A stretch of 64,000 bases of DNA from Dechloromonas aromatica (nom. nud.) (GTDB lineage Bacteria; Pseudomonadota; Gammaproteobacteria; Burkholderiales; Rhodocyclaceae), in assembly GCA_017848965.1 (NCBI GenBank), contig JAFIHA010000056.1, positions 1-64,000 on the forward strand, given 5' to 3'. The position numbers and the translations under genes are program-made. The notes beneath the pieces were generated by a model. It was not told the DNA's origin. It worked only from the letters and a program-made list of their open reading frames with translations, and searched no databases. Below are positions 17,800-27,053 of the stretch, in pieces (positions within the stretch are counted from its first letter, which is position 1; each line of letters opens with the position of its first letter).

Positions 17800-18432
17800 A
17801 TGGAAAACCCCAATCCTGCCGAACCGCTCCGAAGCCGACTGATCAAGGCGGCACTCGATTGCTTCCTTGCCGACGATTACCACAACGTCACCACCCGCCG
17901 CATTGCCGAGCAGGCCGGCGCCAACGTCTCGATGATTCGCTACTACTTCGGCAACAAGGAAGGGCTGTACGAGGAAATGATCCGCGAGACCCTGAGCCCG
18001 TTGCTCGACGTCCTCGACGGGCCGCTGCTATCTTCGACCGCCGGGTTCGCGGAATTCCTCGGTCTGTACTACCGAACAATGAACGCCCGTCCCGAATTTC
18101 CCAAACTGATCCTCAAGGTGCTGGCACTGCGCCACGGGCCGGGTCGGCGTTTCATTCATCAACTGCTCGAACGCGGCCGCACTCGCGGCGCACGCAAGGT
18201 CGCCGAGCTGAAAGCCCAGGGGCAAGTCGCCCCGGCCATCGACCCCGACATCCTGCGGCTGGCTTTCGTCAGCCTGGCGATGACCCCGATGCTGCTCAAG
18301 GACATCTTCGAGGAACAGATGGAACGCCCGATGGACGAGGCTTTCCTGAACAATCTGGCCGCCTTCAACGGCCATCTGTTCGCCGCCGGCCTGGCCCCGA
18401 CGACGGTCAATTCATCCGGAGAAAGTACATGA
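17800..18432 (+). CDS. TetR-family transcriptional regulator
   Basis: 210 residues from ATG 17800; an in-frame TTG at 17773 is less likely. N-terminal helix-turn-helix: LIKAALDCFLADDYHNVTTRRIAEQAGANVSMIRYYFGNKEGLYEEMI, with the TetR YYFxxKExL signature. The C-terminal ligand domain resembles CerR/DUF1956-type regulators and has no assigned ligand. Its stop overlaps the methyltransferase start (ATGA, 18429-18432), so that gene is the likely target, together with itself. Confidence 0.9.
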   Translation: MENPNPAEPLRSRLIKAALDCFLADDYHNVTTRRIAEQAGANVSMIRYYFGNKEGLYEEMIRETLSPLLDVLDGPLLSSTAGFAEFLGLYYRTMNARPEFPKLILKVLALRHGPGRRFIHQLLERGRTRGARKVAELKAQGQVAPAIDPDILRLAFVSLAMTPMLLKDIFEEQMERPMDEAFLNNLAAFNGHLFAAGLAPTTVNSSGEST

Positions 18433-19535
18433 CACTCCAAAAAAACTCCGGCGCCGTGCGCCGATTCGGCAAGGCGATGAAATTCGGCGCCTGGCTTCAG
18501 AACATACCCAACAAGGTGACGCCGGCACCGTTCCGGCTCGTCCAGATCGGCTCGGCCTACTGGCAATCGCGGGCGCTTTTCGTCGCGGCGCAACTGGACG
18601 TGGCCACTGTTCTCGGCACGGAAAGCCTGCCCGCCGCCGAACTGGCCAGCCACCTTGGCGCCGACGCCAACGCCCTCGGGCGCCTGTTGCGTTTCCTCGC
18701 CGCCATCGGCGTCTTCAAGGAAACGGCAACGATGGTCTTCCGCAACAACAAGCTCTCCCGCTGCCTGAGCAGCGACGATCCGCAAAGCGTTCGCGCCATG
18801 ATCCTGATGCACAACTCGGCTGCCATGAGCCACCCCTGGTGCGAGCAGCTTGAAGCCGGCATCCGTAGCGGCAAGGCGCCATTCACGCTCAGTCATGGCG
18901 AAGATCTGTTCGATTACCTGGATCGCCACGGCGATTTCGACCAACTATTCTCCGCCGCCATGGACAGCGTCGAAGCCCTGGCCGGCGACGGCTTCGCCAC
19001 CGACCTGGACTGGAGCCGGTTCGAGCGCCTCATCGACATCGGCGGCTCGCGCGGCACAAAAGCCCTGGCCATCCTGAAACATCATCCCGGCCTATCCGCA
19101 CTGATCGTGGACCGCCCCCAGGTCGTGGAAGAAGCCCGACGGCACTGGCAAGAACACCCCACGGAAGGCGTCGACCGCCTTCACTTCCAGGCCGGCAACC
19201 TGCTCGAAACGATTCCGGTGGCGACCGGGCCGAAAGACATCTACCTGCTTTCGGCGGTACTCCACGGCTTCGACGACGCCACCTGCGTGCAGGCATTGCA
19301 GACGCTACGCGCAGCCATCGGCAACAGCGGCGCACGTGTCGCAATACTGGAAATAATCGTCCCGGAAACCGGTGCCGACGTCGCCAGCGCCTCTTTCGAC
19401 ATGCAGATGTTCGTCGGCTGTCGCGGACGGGAACGGACGCTGACCGAGTGGAAGTCGGTCATTCAGGCCGGAGGTCTGGCCCTCGAAGAAGTCGTCAACC
19501 TCCGTTCGCTGGGAAGTATTTTGGTTTTACGATAG
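18429..19535 (+). CDS. SAM-dependent O-methyltransferase (COMT-like, family 2)
   Basis: 368 residues. The N-terminal winged-helix dimerisation region (FVAAQLDVATVLGTESLPAAELASHLGADANALGRLLRFLAAIGVF) is typical of plant-COMT-like bacterial methyltransferases. The SAM motif reads LIDIGGSRGTKALAIL, a variant of DVGGGxG, and the catalytic-base region is VLHGFDDATC where the family usually has LHDWDD; the His is kept. C-terminal: RVAILEIIVPE and RERTLTEWKSVIQAGGL. Translationally coupled to the preceding TetR gene. The methyl acceptor is unknown; detoxification or signalling of a small phenolic is a guess. Confidence 0.85.
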   Translation: MTLQKNSGAVRRFGKAMKFGAWLQNIPNKVTPAPFRLVQIGSAYWQSRALFVAAQLDVATVLGTESLPAAELASHLGADANALGRLLRFLAAIGVFKETATMVFRNNKLSRCLSSDDPQSVRAMILMHNSAAMSHPWCEQLEAGIRSGKAPFTLSHGEDLFDYLDRHGDFDQLFSAAMDSVEALAGDGFATDLDWSRFERLIDIGGSRGTKALAILKHHPGLSALIVDRPQVVEEARRHWQEHPTEGVDRLHFQAGNLLETIPVATGPKDIYLLSAVLHGFDDATCVQALQTLRAAIGNSGARVAILEIIVPETGADVASASFDMQMFVGCRGRERTLTEWKSVIQAGGLALEEVVNLRSLGSILVLR

Positions 19536-19556
19536 CTAGGCACCCAGAATCTCGGG

Positions 19557-21368
19557 TTAGCTTTCAACATAGTTGCCGAAGATCTCTACCATCTTGGCTT
19601 GCCATGCCGCCGGCAAGCTGGCCCAGTCGTCGCCCCAAGTCTGGGTATGCAGATATGCCTTGAATGGCTTTTCCGAACCTGGGGCAGGGTATCCCATCTC
19701 GTCTTCGATGTTTTCATGCATCTGGATGACTTTGCCTGCACCTGCAAGTGCATCAGCAATTGGCTGATTGAATACTTCAGCCCCGGCTATACCACCGTCG
19801 CGGTCGTGAACCACGATAGGCGCAATACCCATCGCTACAAGGTACTTCACTAAGCCAATGATGGCCGCCTTCCCCCTTGCTTTTACGATTTCGAAGTCCG
19901 AAACGATCTTGAGGTAACGCTCCTTGGGAAGGCGTTTGAGGCTTTCCTTAATGACAACCTCTTCGGTATCGCCCTCAATGATGATGATGTGCTTAGTAAA
20001 GAACACTCGTGCCACGTGATCGTCGACGCGCAAAAGCATCTTCACATGTGCTTTGGCGTCCTCTTCTAACGCTAGATATGCGTCGGTGACGTTAAATGGA
20101 GATGCTTCTACCCTATTGGCATCGCACCGAAGACTATTCAATATCTGCTTCGGCTTCCGTGCTAGGTCAATGATGAACGGCGAGTGTGTAGTGGCAACAA
20201 TCTGTGACTCATGGCCACTCAGTTCGTAGATCGTGTCGCGCATCTGATTCGCCACACTGGGATGCAGATAAATCTCAGGCTCTTCGAAGCAGACGATTAG
20301 CGATCGAACGTGATCATCTTCTCTTTTTGAAAGCCATTTTTGACGGAACCGAAGCATGCCAAACGCGGCGGCTCGAATCATTCCAGAGCCTTGGTGGCTC
20401 ACTGGTGTCCGGACGTTGCTGGACATCTCAACATTGAATGTCGGTTTCAGCGCAGTCTTTGGGTCATTCAAGCTAGCAGTGGCGTGAAGCAGGGAATCCG
20501 GAAATACACTTGCAAGTACCGAATTCAACTCAATAATCATTTTTCCGAATTCGGAAGCACTATCCTCTGGATCGAGTTCCTGAGCGAGCCTGTCCAGATA
20601 CACCTGCGCTTGGGCGTAGTTTTCCGATGCGCCGCGCACATCTTCAAACAATTCGTTCAACGTCTTTCCGAGAACTCCAGAAGAGCCACCTTCAATTTCG
20701 CCCACCGAAGTATCTGCCGGTATGAGTAAGAAACGCGGCAACATTTTTAGAACGACACCGGGGATACCGCCTGGATTCTGAAACCAAGTTTCCGAATCCT
20801 TTGTGTCCCAAATGGCATCCAACTGGTCAAGTTTTTCCTGTGCCGCCTTGCTGCCCCCAATCTTGGCCGCCAGTTCAGGGAAAAGATCTTGGACCTCATC
20901 GGCGGGGGCTCCTTTGTCGATCAAATCTTGCCCTGTTTTGAACCCTGCAAATTCGGGCTTGATGTCGCGTTCCTTGGACCTGAATTCGATGACGACGTCT
21001 TTGCCGAGCGTATATGTTTTCTTGTATGTAACGGATAGCCCAGAATCTGACGCATCGTCAGTCGGATAAGAAAAGATTCGCCCTTTGAATCCTCTCCACT
21101 CTTTCGCTTCAACGGGAAGATTTCTGAATTCGGCTTCCAGCGTAATAGTGTCGACGGCCGGCTTGGTTTCCCCTGTCTCTTCATCAACAATGGAAAAATA
21201 CTCAGAACTTGGAATAGCTTTTTTCGCCGACAGCAACCATTCAATTGCTTTCAGAACGGTACTCTTACCCGCGTTGTTTGGCCCGATAAGAAATGTTGCG
21301 TCACCAAAAAGAATCTTTGTTGATTGGATTCTTTTGAAACCATCGATCTGTAGAGAGTGCAACTTCAT
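19557..21368 (-). CDS. OLD-family ATP-dependent endonuclease (AAA ATPase plus TOPRIM), stand-alone
   Basis: 603 residues. N-terminal SMC/RecF-like ATPase: Walker A GPNNAGKST (29-37), signature-like HQGSGM (325-330), Walker B LIVCFEEPE (357-365) and an H-loop ATTHSPF. The C-terminal TOPRIM nuclease has IIIIEGDTEE (Glu465) and VVHDRDGG (DxD at ~522-524). Overall plan matches class 1 OLD nucleases and GajA of the Gabija anti-phage system. No UvrD-like gajB or reverse transcriptase is adjacent, so it is scored as stand-alone. Codon use is clearly AT-richer than neighbouring genes, consistent with recent transfer. It converges on the methyltransferase. Likely role: phage or plasmid defence. Confidence 0.88.
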   Translation of the reverse strand: MKLHSLQIDGFKRIQSTKILFGDATFLIGPNNAGKSTVLKAIEWLLSAKKAIPSSEYFSIVDEETGETKPAVDTITLEAEFRNLPVEAKEWRGFKGRIFSYPTDDASDSGLSVTYKKTYTLGKDVVIEFRSKERDIKPEFAGFKTGQDLIDKGAPADEVQDLFPELAAKIGGSKAAQEKLDQLDAIWDTKDSETWFQNPGGIPGVVLKMLPRFLLIPADTSVGEIEGGSSGVLGKTLNELFEDVRGASENYAQAQVYLDRLAQELDPEDSASEFGKMIIELNSVLASVFPDSLLHATASLNDPKTALKPTFNVEMSSNVRTPVSHQGSGMIRAAAFGMLRFRQKWLSKREDDHVRSLIVCFEEPEIYLHPSVANQMRDTIYELSGHESQIVATTHSPFIIDLARKPKQILNSLRCDANRVEASPFNVTDAYLALEEDAKAHVKMLLRVDDHVARVFFTKHIIIIEGDTEEVVIKESLKRLPKERYLKIVSDFEIVKARGKAAIIGLVKYLVAMGIAPIVVHDRDGGIAGAEVFNQPIADALAGAGKVIQMHENIEDEMGYPAPGSEKPFKAYLHTQTWGDDWASLPAAWQAKMVEIFGNYVES

Positions 21369-21702
21369 ATTGATCCTTGCAAGCTAACACGACAAAACTG
21401 ACCAGATATTCTGGCGCCTATCCAATAAGCTGGAATACGACACAAGCCCTAGTCTTCGCCTGTGGGCGTCTTCAGAAAATATTTATTCCACATACCAGCA
21501 AGAGACTGAAACCGGACAGTTTGCCATTGTACTGATGGCATTAATGCAATAGACATCTTGTCGATGTGTCTGCTTTGCAGGAATTTTTCTGAATGGTGGC
21601 AGTTCTCCGAGACCGGTTGCAACGATAAGTTGAGCCTCCAACGCTACCGATGCCCCGCGAACTTGCCTGCCCTGATCATTCACAAGCACATCAACAAAAC
21701 AC
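21369..21702. other. AT-rich stretch without a recognisable gene
   Basis: About 330 bp between the OLD start and the nemR operator. Base composition matches the OLD gene, not the flanking genes. It must contain the OLD promoter. A 68-codon minus-strand frame (21483-21689) has no recognisable motif and no ribosome site; it may be decayed foreign sequence. Confidence 0.5.
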
Positions 21703-21717
21703 TAGACGACCGGTCTA
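21703..21717. promoter_or_regulatory. NemR-type operator, copy 1
   Basis: TAGACGACCGGTCTA: arms TAGAC/GTCTA around a 5-bp centre, 22 bp before the nemR start. An identical copy, with matching flanks (ACTAGAC...CTAATCAA), sits at 22369-22383. Resembles the AGACC/GGTCT boxes of NemR-like repressors, implying autoregulation. Confidence 0.8.
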
Positions 21718-21739
21718 ATCAAGTACACAATCCCACCCC

Positions 21740-22321
21740 ATGAAAACCCGTCACGACAACACCCGCCAGCATGTCCTTGAAACCGGCCAGCGCATCATTG
21801 CCGGCAAGGGCTTTGCCAGTGTCGGGTTGAACGAGATTCTGACCGCGGCCGGGGTGCCCAAGGGGTCGTTCTATCATTACTTCGAGTCCAAGGAGCAGTA
21901 CGGGCAGGCGTTGCTGGAGGATTACTTCGCGCGTTACCTGGCCGATCTCGATGCGCTGTTTGCGGCCGAGGCGCTGAGTGCGCAGGAGCGGCTGGCGTGC
22001 TACTGGCAGCGCTGGCTGGACAAGCAGGCGGCGTGTGCCGAGCAGCAGTGCCTGGTGGTCAAGCTGGGCGGCGAGGTGGCGGATTTGTCCGATCCGATGC
22101 GCGAGACGCTGCGCGACGGTACCGGGCAGATCGTCAGCCGCATTGCCCGGCTGCTCGAAACCGGAATAACCGATGGCTCAATCCCGCCGCTCGATGCCGC
22201 CGCGACGGCGCAGACGCTGTACCAGTTGTGGCTGGGCGCCAGCCTGCTGGCCAAGTTGCAACGCCAGGCGCAGCCGCTGGAGAATGCCCTGCAGTTCACC
22301 CGGCAGTTGTTGAGCCGCTGA
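21740..22321 (+). CDS. nemR: NemR-like TetR-family redox/electrophile-sensing repressor
   Basis: 193 residues. HTH region RIIAGKGFASVGLNEILTAAGVPKGSFYHYFESKEQYG is very close to E. coli NemR. The sensor region EQQCLVVKLGGEVADLSDPMR keeps a Cys (104) where NemR has the redox-active Cys106 within a CLTVKLSAEV context. The C-terminal end (LYQLWLGASLLAKL ... PLENAL) also matches NemR. Expected to release DNA on contact with quinones, aldehydes or hypochlorous acid. An operator precedes its own start and another precedes the downstream reductase, with a terminator between, so both transcripts are probably controlled by it. Confidence 0.88.
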   Translation: MKTRHDNTRQHVLETGQRIIAGKGFASVGLNEILTAAGVPKGSFYHYFESKEQYGQALLEDYFARYLADLDALFAAEALSAQERLACYWQRWLDKQAACAEQQCLVVKLGGEVADLSDPMRETLRDGTGQIVSRIARLLETGITDGSIPPLDAAATAQTLYQLWLGASLLAKLQRQAQPLENALQFTRQLLSR

Positions 22322-22330
22322 TTGATTTCC

Positions 22331-22356
22331 GGGCCGTCCGTCGACGGCCCTTTTTT
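22331..22356 (+). terminator. Intrinsic terminator after nemR
   Basis: Arms GGGCCGTC (22331-22338) and GACGGCCC (22343-22350), 4-nt loop, then six Ts. It separates the nemR transcript from the reductase operon. Confidence 0.9.
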
Positions 22357-22368
22357 GACGCAAGAAAC

Positions 22369-22383
22369 TAGACGACCGGTCTA
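22369..22383. promoter_or_regulatory. NemR-type operator, copy 2
   Basis: Identical 15-bp TAGACGACCGGTCTA, 23 bp before the reductase start and just after the nemR terminator. Must overlap or follow the promoter of the reductase operon. Confidence 0.8.
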
Positions 22384-22405
22384 ATCAACCTTCAGGAGAA
22401 TCGAC

Positions 22406-23482
22406 ATGACCACTTTGTTCGACCCGATCCAGATCGGCGACATCGCCCTCGCCAACCGTATCGTGATGGCGCCGCTGACGCGCAATCGCGCCGTCGCCGG
22501 CAACTGCCCCGGCCCGCTGACCGTCGAGTATTACCGCCAGCGGGCGACGGCCGGCCTGATCGTCGCCGAGGCCAGCCCGATTTCGCCGATGGCGCAGGGC
22601 TATCTAGACACGCCGGGCATCTGGTCGGCCGAGCAGGTTGCCGCCTGGCGCGCCGTGACCGACGCGGTGCATGCCGAGGGCGGCAAGATCGTGCTGCAGT
22701 TGTGGCACGTCGGCCGCATTTCGCATGTGTCGCTGCTGCCGGACGGCGCCGCGCCGGTATCCTCCACCGCCCGCACCGCCGAGGCCAGCACCTTCACCCG
22801 CGACGGCTTCGTGCCGGTGTCGGCGCCGCGCGCCCTGCGCGACGACGAGCTGCCCGGCCTGGTCGAGGATTACCGCCAAGCGGCGCGCAACGCCATTGCC
22901 GCCGGCTTCGACGGCGTCGAGATCCACGCCGCCAACACCTACCTGCTCGAACAGTTCCTGCGCGACAGCGTCAATGACCGCAGCGGCCCCTACGGCGGCA
23001 GCATCGAAAACCGCGCCCGTCTGTTGTTCGAGGTGGTCGAGGCCATCGTCGGCGAGATCGGCGCCGGCCGTACCGGCATCCGCCTGAGCCCGCTGACCAC
23101 CTTCACCGCGCCGCTCGACAGCAACCCGCAGGCGCTCTACGGCTACGTCGTCGACAAGCTGGCCGGCTACGGTCTGGCCTTCCTGCACATCATCGAGGGC
23201 GAAACCGGTGGCACGCGCACACCGGCCGCCAGCTTCGACTACGCCGCCGCCCGCCGCGCCTTCAAGGGGCCGTGGCTGGTGAACAACGGCTACGACAAAG
23301 CGCTGGCCGAACAGGTGATCGCCGACGGCGGCGCCGACCTGGTCGCCTTCGGCCGCGGTTTCATCGCCAACCCGGACCTCGTCCGCCGCTTGCGCGAAGG
23401 TGCGCCGTGGAACGAATTGCGCGCCGACAAGCTGTACGGCGGCGGGGCCGAGGGTTACACCGACTATCCGACCTTGGCGTAA
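22406..23482 (+). CDS. nemA: Old Yellow Enzyme-family alkene reductase (NemA-like)
   Basis: 358 residues, start preceded by AGGAGA. FMN barrel with LFDPIQIGDIALANRIVMAPLTRNRA at the N-terminus, the active-site pair in HAANTYLLEQFLRDSVNDRSGPYGGSIENRARL (His and Asn of the HxxN motif), and VAFGRGFIANPDLVRRL at the C-terminus. It reduces activated C=C bonds (N-ethylmaleimide, enals, quinones) and nitro compounds with NAD(P)H. First gene of a four-gene plus-strand cluster under operator copy 2. Confidence 0.93.
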   Translation: MTTLFDPIQIGDIALANRIVMAPLTRNRAVAGNCPGPLTVEYYRQRATAGLIVAEASPISPMAQGYLDTPGIWSAEQVAAWRAVTDAVHAEGGKIVLQLWHVGRISHVSLLPDGAAPVSSTARTAEASTFTRDGFVPVSAPRALRDDELPGLVEDYRQAARNAIAAGFDGVEIHAANTYLLEQFLRDSVNDRSGPYGGSIENRARLLFEVVEAIVGEIGAGRTGIRLSPLTTFTAPLDSNPQALYGYVVDKLAGYGLAFLHIIEGETGGTRTPAASFDYAAARRAFKGPWLVNNGYDKALAEQVIADGGADLVAFGRGFIANPDLVRRLREGAPWNELRADKLYGGGAEGYTDYPTLA

Positions 23483-23545
23483 GCGCCCACTCCCAACCTC
23501 GGGCGCGGCGGTGCGCAGATACCGCCGCGCCAAACAGAGAAAACC

Positions 23546-24471
23546 ATGTCCGCTTCCGACCGCTGGCGCCCGATTCTGGCGCTGATCGTCCTTTCCTCGA
23601 TCTGGGGCTACACCTGGGTGCTGGCCAAACACGGGCTGGAATACTCGCCGCCCTTCGCCTTCGCCGCCGAGCGCTGCATCGGCAGTGCGGTGGCGCTGTT
23701 CATCGCGCTGCGCCTGACCGGCCGCAAGCTGACGCTGACCGCCCCCGGCGCGACGCTGGGCATCGCGCTGACCCAGGTCGCCGGCTTCATGATCTTCCAG
23801 ACCTGGGCGCTGGTCGAAGGCGGGCCGGGCAAGACGGCGGTACTGATCTTCACCATGCCGATCTGGACGCTGCTGCTGGCCTGGCCGATCCTCGGCGAAC
23901 GGGTGCGCGGCACGCAGTGGATCGCCGCCGCGTGCACGCTGATCGGCCTGCTGCTGATCATCGAACCGTGGGAGATGCACGGCGGCCTGTTGAGCCCGGC
24001 GCTCGGCATCGTCGCCGCCATCTGCTGGGCGATCGGCACCATCCTGGTCAAGCGCCTGCGCGGTCGCCAGCCGGTGGACCTGCTGACGCTGACGGCGTGG
24101 CAGATGGCGCTCGGCTCGATCCCATTGGTCATCCTGGCGCTGGTCGTGCCGGAACGGCCAACCGACTGGACCTGGAGCTACGCCGGCATCCTCGGCTTCA
24201 TGTCGGTGTTCAGCACTGCGCTCTGCTGGTGGCTGTGGATCTACATCCTCGACCGCGTGCCGGCCTGGGAAGCCAGCCTGTCGGTGCTCGGCACGCCGGT
24301 GGTCGCCATCCTGTCGTCGCGACTGACCTTCGGCGAAGCGTTCAAGAGCATTGAAGTGGCCGGCATCCTGCTCATCGGCGGCGGCCTGGCACTGCTCTCG
24401 CTGCTCGGCTGGATCGCCAGCCGCCGTCCGGCGGTCGCCGCCATCAATCAACGTCTGCAGGAGGAAAAGGC

Positions 24472-24475
<4 letters not shown>
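23546..24475 (+). CDS. EamA/DMT-family transporter, 10 predicted membrane helices
   Basis: 309 residues of two EamA repeats. First repeat starts [21 protein letters not shown]; the second begins around [19 protein letters not shown]. Helices are separated by short charged loops, with a basic cytosolic tail ([17 protein letters not shown]). DMT proteins export metabolites, amino acids or drugs; here a detoxification product is plausible but unproven. The stop overlaps the next gene by ATGA (24472-24475). Confidence 0.88.
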
Positions 24476-25470
<995 letters not shown>

Positions 25471-25487
25471 GATTTTTCCGCCTATCC

Positions 25488-25501
25488 TGCGGTCGACCGC
25501 A
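25488..25501. promoter_or_regulatory. 14-bp perfect palindrome upstream of yqhD
   Basis: TGCGGTCGACCGCA in the 57-bp gap between the monooxygenase and yqhD genes. Could be an operator or a weak RNA hairpin; it is unlike the NemR box and has no T-tract. Confidence 0.35.
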
Positions 25502-25527
25502 AAACTGAAGCCAAAACGGAGACAAGC

Positions 25528-26682
25528 ATGAGCCACCTGTTCGCATTCGATTACCACAACCCGACGCGCATCGTTTTCGGCCCCGACAGCTTCGCCCAGT
25601 TGCCGGCCCTGCTGCCGGCCCAGGCGCGCGTGCTGCTTCTCTACGGCGGCGGCTCGATCAAGAAGAACGGCGTCTACGACGGCATCCGCGCCGCGCTGGC
25701 CGGGCGCGATGTGGTCGAATTCGGCGGCGTCGAGGCCAACCCGACGCTGGCGACGCTGAATCTGGCGGTCGACCTGGTCCGACGCGAAAAAATCGGCTTC
25801 ATCCTCGGCGTCGGCGGCGGTTCGGTCGCCGACGGCGCCAAGTACGTCGCCTGCGCTGCGCTTTACGACGGCGACGGCTGGGACATCGTGATCGGCAAGC
25901 ACCAGCCGCAGCAGGCGCTGCCGGTTGGCGTCGTGCTGACGCTACCGGCCACCGGTTCGGAATCGAACGCCGGCTCGGTGGTCACCAATACCGCGACGCA
26001 GGACAAGCGTGCCTTCTTCGTACCGCCGGCACGGCCGCGCTTCGCCGTGCTCAACCCGGCGGTGATGGCCAGCCTGCCGGTGCGCCAACTGGAAAACGGC
26101 ATCGTCGATGCCTTCGTCCACGTCTGCGAGCAATACCTGACCTACCCGGTCGGCGCGCTGGTCCAGGACGGTTACGCCGAGGCGGTGATGAAGGCGCTGG
26201 TCAAGCTGGGCGCGACTTTCGACCGGCACGCCGAGCCGGAATGGCAGCAGAACCTGATGTGGGCCGCCAACCAGGCGCTGTGCGGGGTGATCGGCGTCGG
26301 CGTGCCGCAGGACTGGGCGACGCACCGCATCGCCGTCGAACTGACCGCGCTGTGGGGCATCGACCACGGCCGCACGCTGGCGATCATCCAGCCGGCGCTG
26401 CTGCGTGAGCTGATCGAGTACAAGCGGGAAAAGCTGGAACAGTTCGGCCGCGAAGTCTTCGGCCTCAACGCGCCGAGCGCCGAAGACGCCATCGCCGCGC
26501 TGGAAACCTTCTACCGCAGCGTCAACATGCCGCTCCACCTGCGCGACGCCGGCATCAGCGAAGCCGACGCCGCCGACCGGGTGCTCGCCGGCCTGCGCGC
26601 CCACGGCAAGATGGCGCTGGGCGGCCATGCCGGGATCGACGAAGCAAAGACGGAAAGGATCGTGCGCGCGGCTTGCGCTTGA
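25528..26682 (+). CDS. yqhD: YqhD-like NADPH-dependent aldehyde reductase (iron-containing ADH family)
   Basis: 384 residues aligning throughout with E. coli YqhD: NPTRIVFGPDSF, LLYGGGSIKKNGVYD, GVGGGSVADGAKY (NADP loop), LPATGSESNAGSVV, and the metal ligands in DAFVHVCEQY (Asp, His) and ATHRIAVELTALWGIDHG (two His). YqhD-type enzymes reduce short-chain and lipid-peroxidation aldehydes such as acrolein and glyoxal. The start follows a weak GGAG (acggagacaagc ATG). Likely the last gene of the electrophile-response cluster. Confidence 0.93.
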   Translation: MSHLFAFDYHNPTRIVFGPDSFAQLPALLPAQARVLLLYGGGSIKKNGVYDGIRAALAGRDVVEFGGVEANPTLATLNLAVDLVRREKIGFILGVGGGSVADGAKYVACAALYDGDGWDIVIGKHQPQQALPVGVVLTLPATGSESNAGSVVTNTATQDKRAFFVPPARPRFAVLNPAVMASLPVRQLENGIVDAFVHVCEQYLTYPVGALVQDGYAEAVMKALVKLGATFDRHAEPEWQQNLMWAANQALCGVIGVGVPQDWATHRIAVELTALWGIDHGRTLAIIQPALLRELIEYKREKLEQFGREVFGLNAPSAEDAIAALETFYRSVNMPLHLRDAGISEADAADRVLAGLRAHGKMALGGHAGIDEAKTERIVRAACA

Positions 26683-26707
26683 AACTGCGCCGGATGCCGG
26701 GACGAAT

Positions 26708-26944
26708 TCAGCGTTCGTCGCCGGCCTGCGGCGCGACGTCAGGCACTTTGTCGAGAATCGCGCGCAGATCGTCCAGGTTTCCCCGGGCTGCGCGTTCGCT
26801 GAAGAAACTGGCGGTTTCCAGCGCGGAAACTTTCTCCGCAACGGCCAGCGCGATGAACTGGTTCAATGAGGTGTTGTCGCGCTGAGCGAGCAGGCGGGCG
26901 CGTTCGTGCAGGGAATCGGGCAGGCGCAGGGCAAGTTGGCTCAT
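26708..26944 (-). CDS. Ribbon-helix-helix antitoxin-like protein, no toxin partner seen
   Basis: 78 residues starting MSQLALRLPDSLHERARLLAQRDNTSLNQFIALAVAEKVSALE, the Arc/CopG/HicB-type RHH DNA-binding pattern, with strong ribosome site GGAGGAAACACC before the ATG. The C-terminal tail (LDDLRAILDKVPDVAPQAGDE) resembles tails of antitoxins paired with PIN-domain toxins. Directly downstream is the convergent yqhD end, so no toxin follows. A 21-codon frame directly upstream overlaps its start by ATGA. Confidence 0.8.
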   Translation of the reverse strand: MSQLALRLPDSLHERARLLAQRDNTSLNQFIALAVAEKVSALETASFFSERAARGNLDDLRAILDKVPDVAPQAGDER

Positions 26945-27006
26945 GGTGTTTCCTCCATCAGGAGCAGGCATGCGGCCGGCAAATTGGAATCCAGAACAAC
27001 TTGCAT
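26941..27006 (-). pseudogene. 21-codon ORF, possible PIN-toxin remnant
   Basis: Reads MQVVLDSNLPAACLLLMEE plus two residues, with its TGA overlapping the antitoxin ATG. MxVVLDxN is how many PIN-domain (VapC-like) toxins begin, but nothing of the remaining domain follows. It also contains the antitoxin ribosome site. Could equally be chance. Confidence 0.25.
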
Positions 27007-27053
27007 GATATCGCTGCGCAAGCTTGCCGGCCGTATTTCGTAGCGCTGCGCCC

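Noticed and set aside
22604-24451. 615-codon minus-strand frame opposite the alkene reductase and EamA genes
   Set aside because: Low-complexity Gln/Arg/Asp/Ala product; both plus-strand genes are well conserved families.
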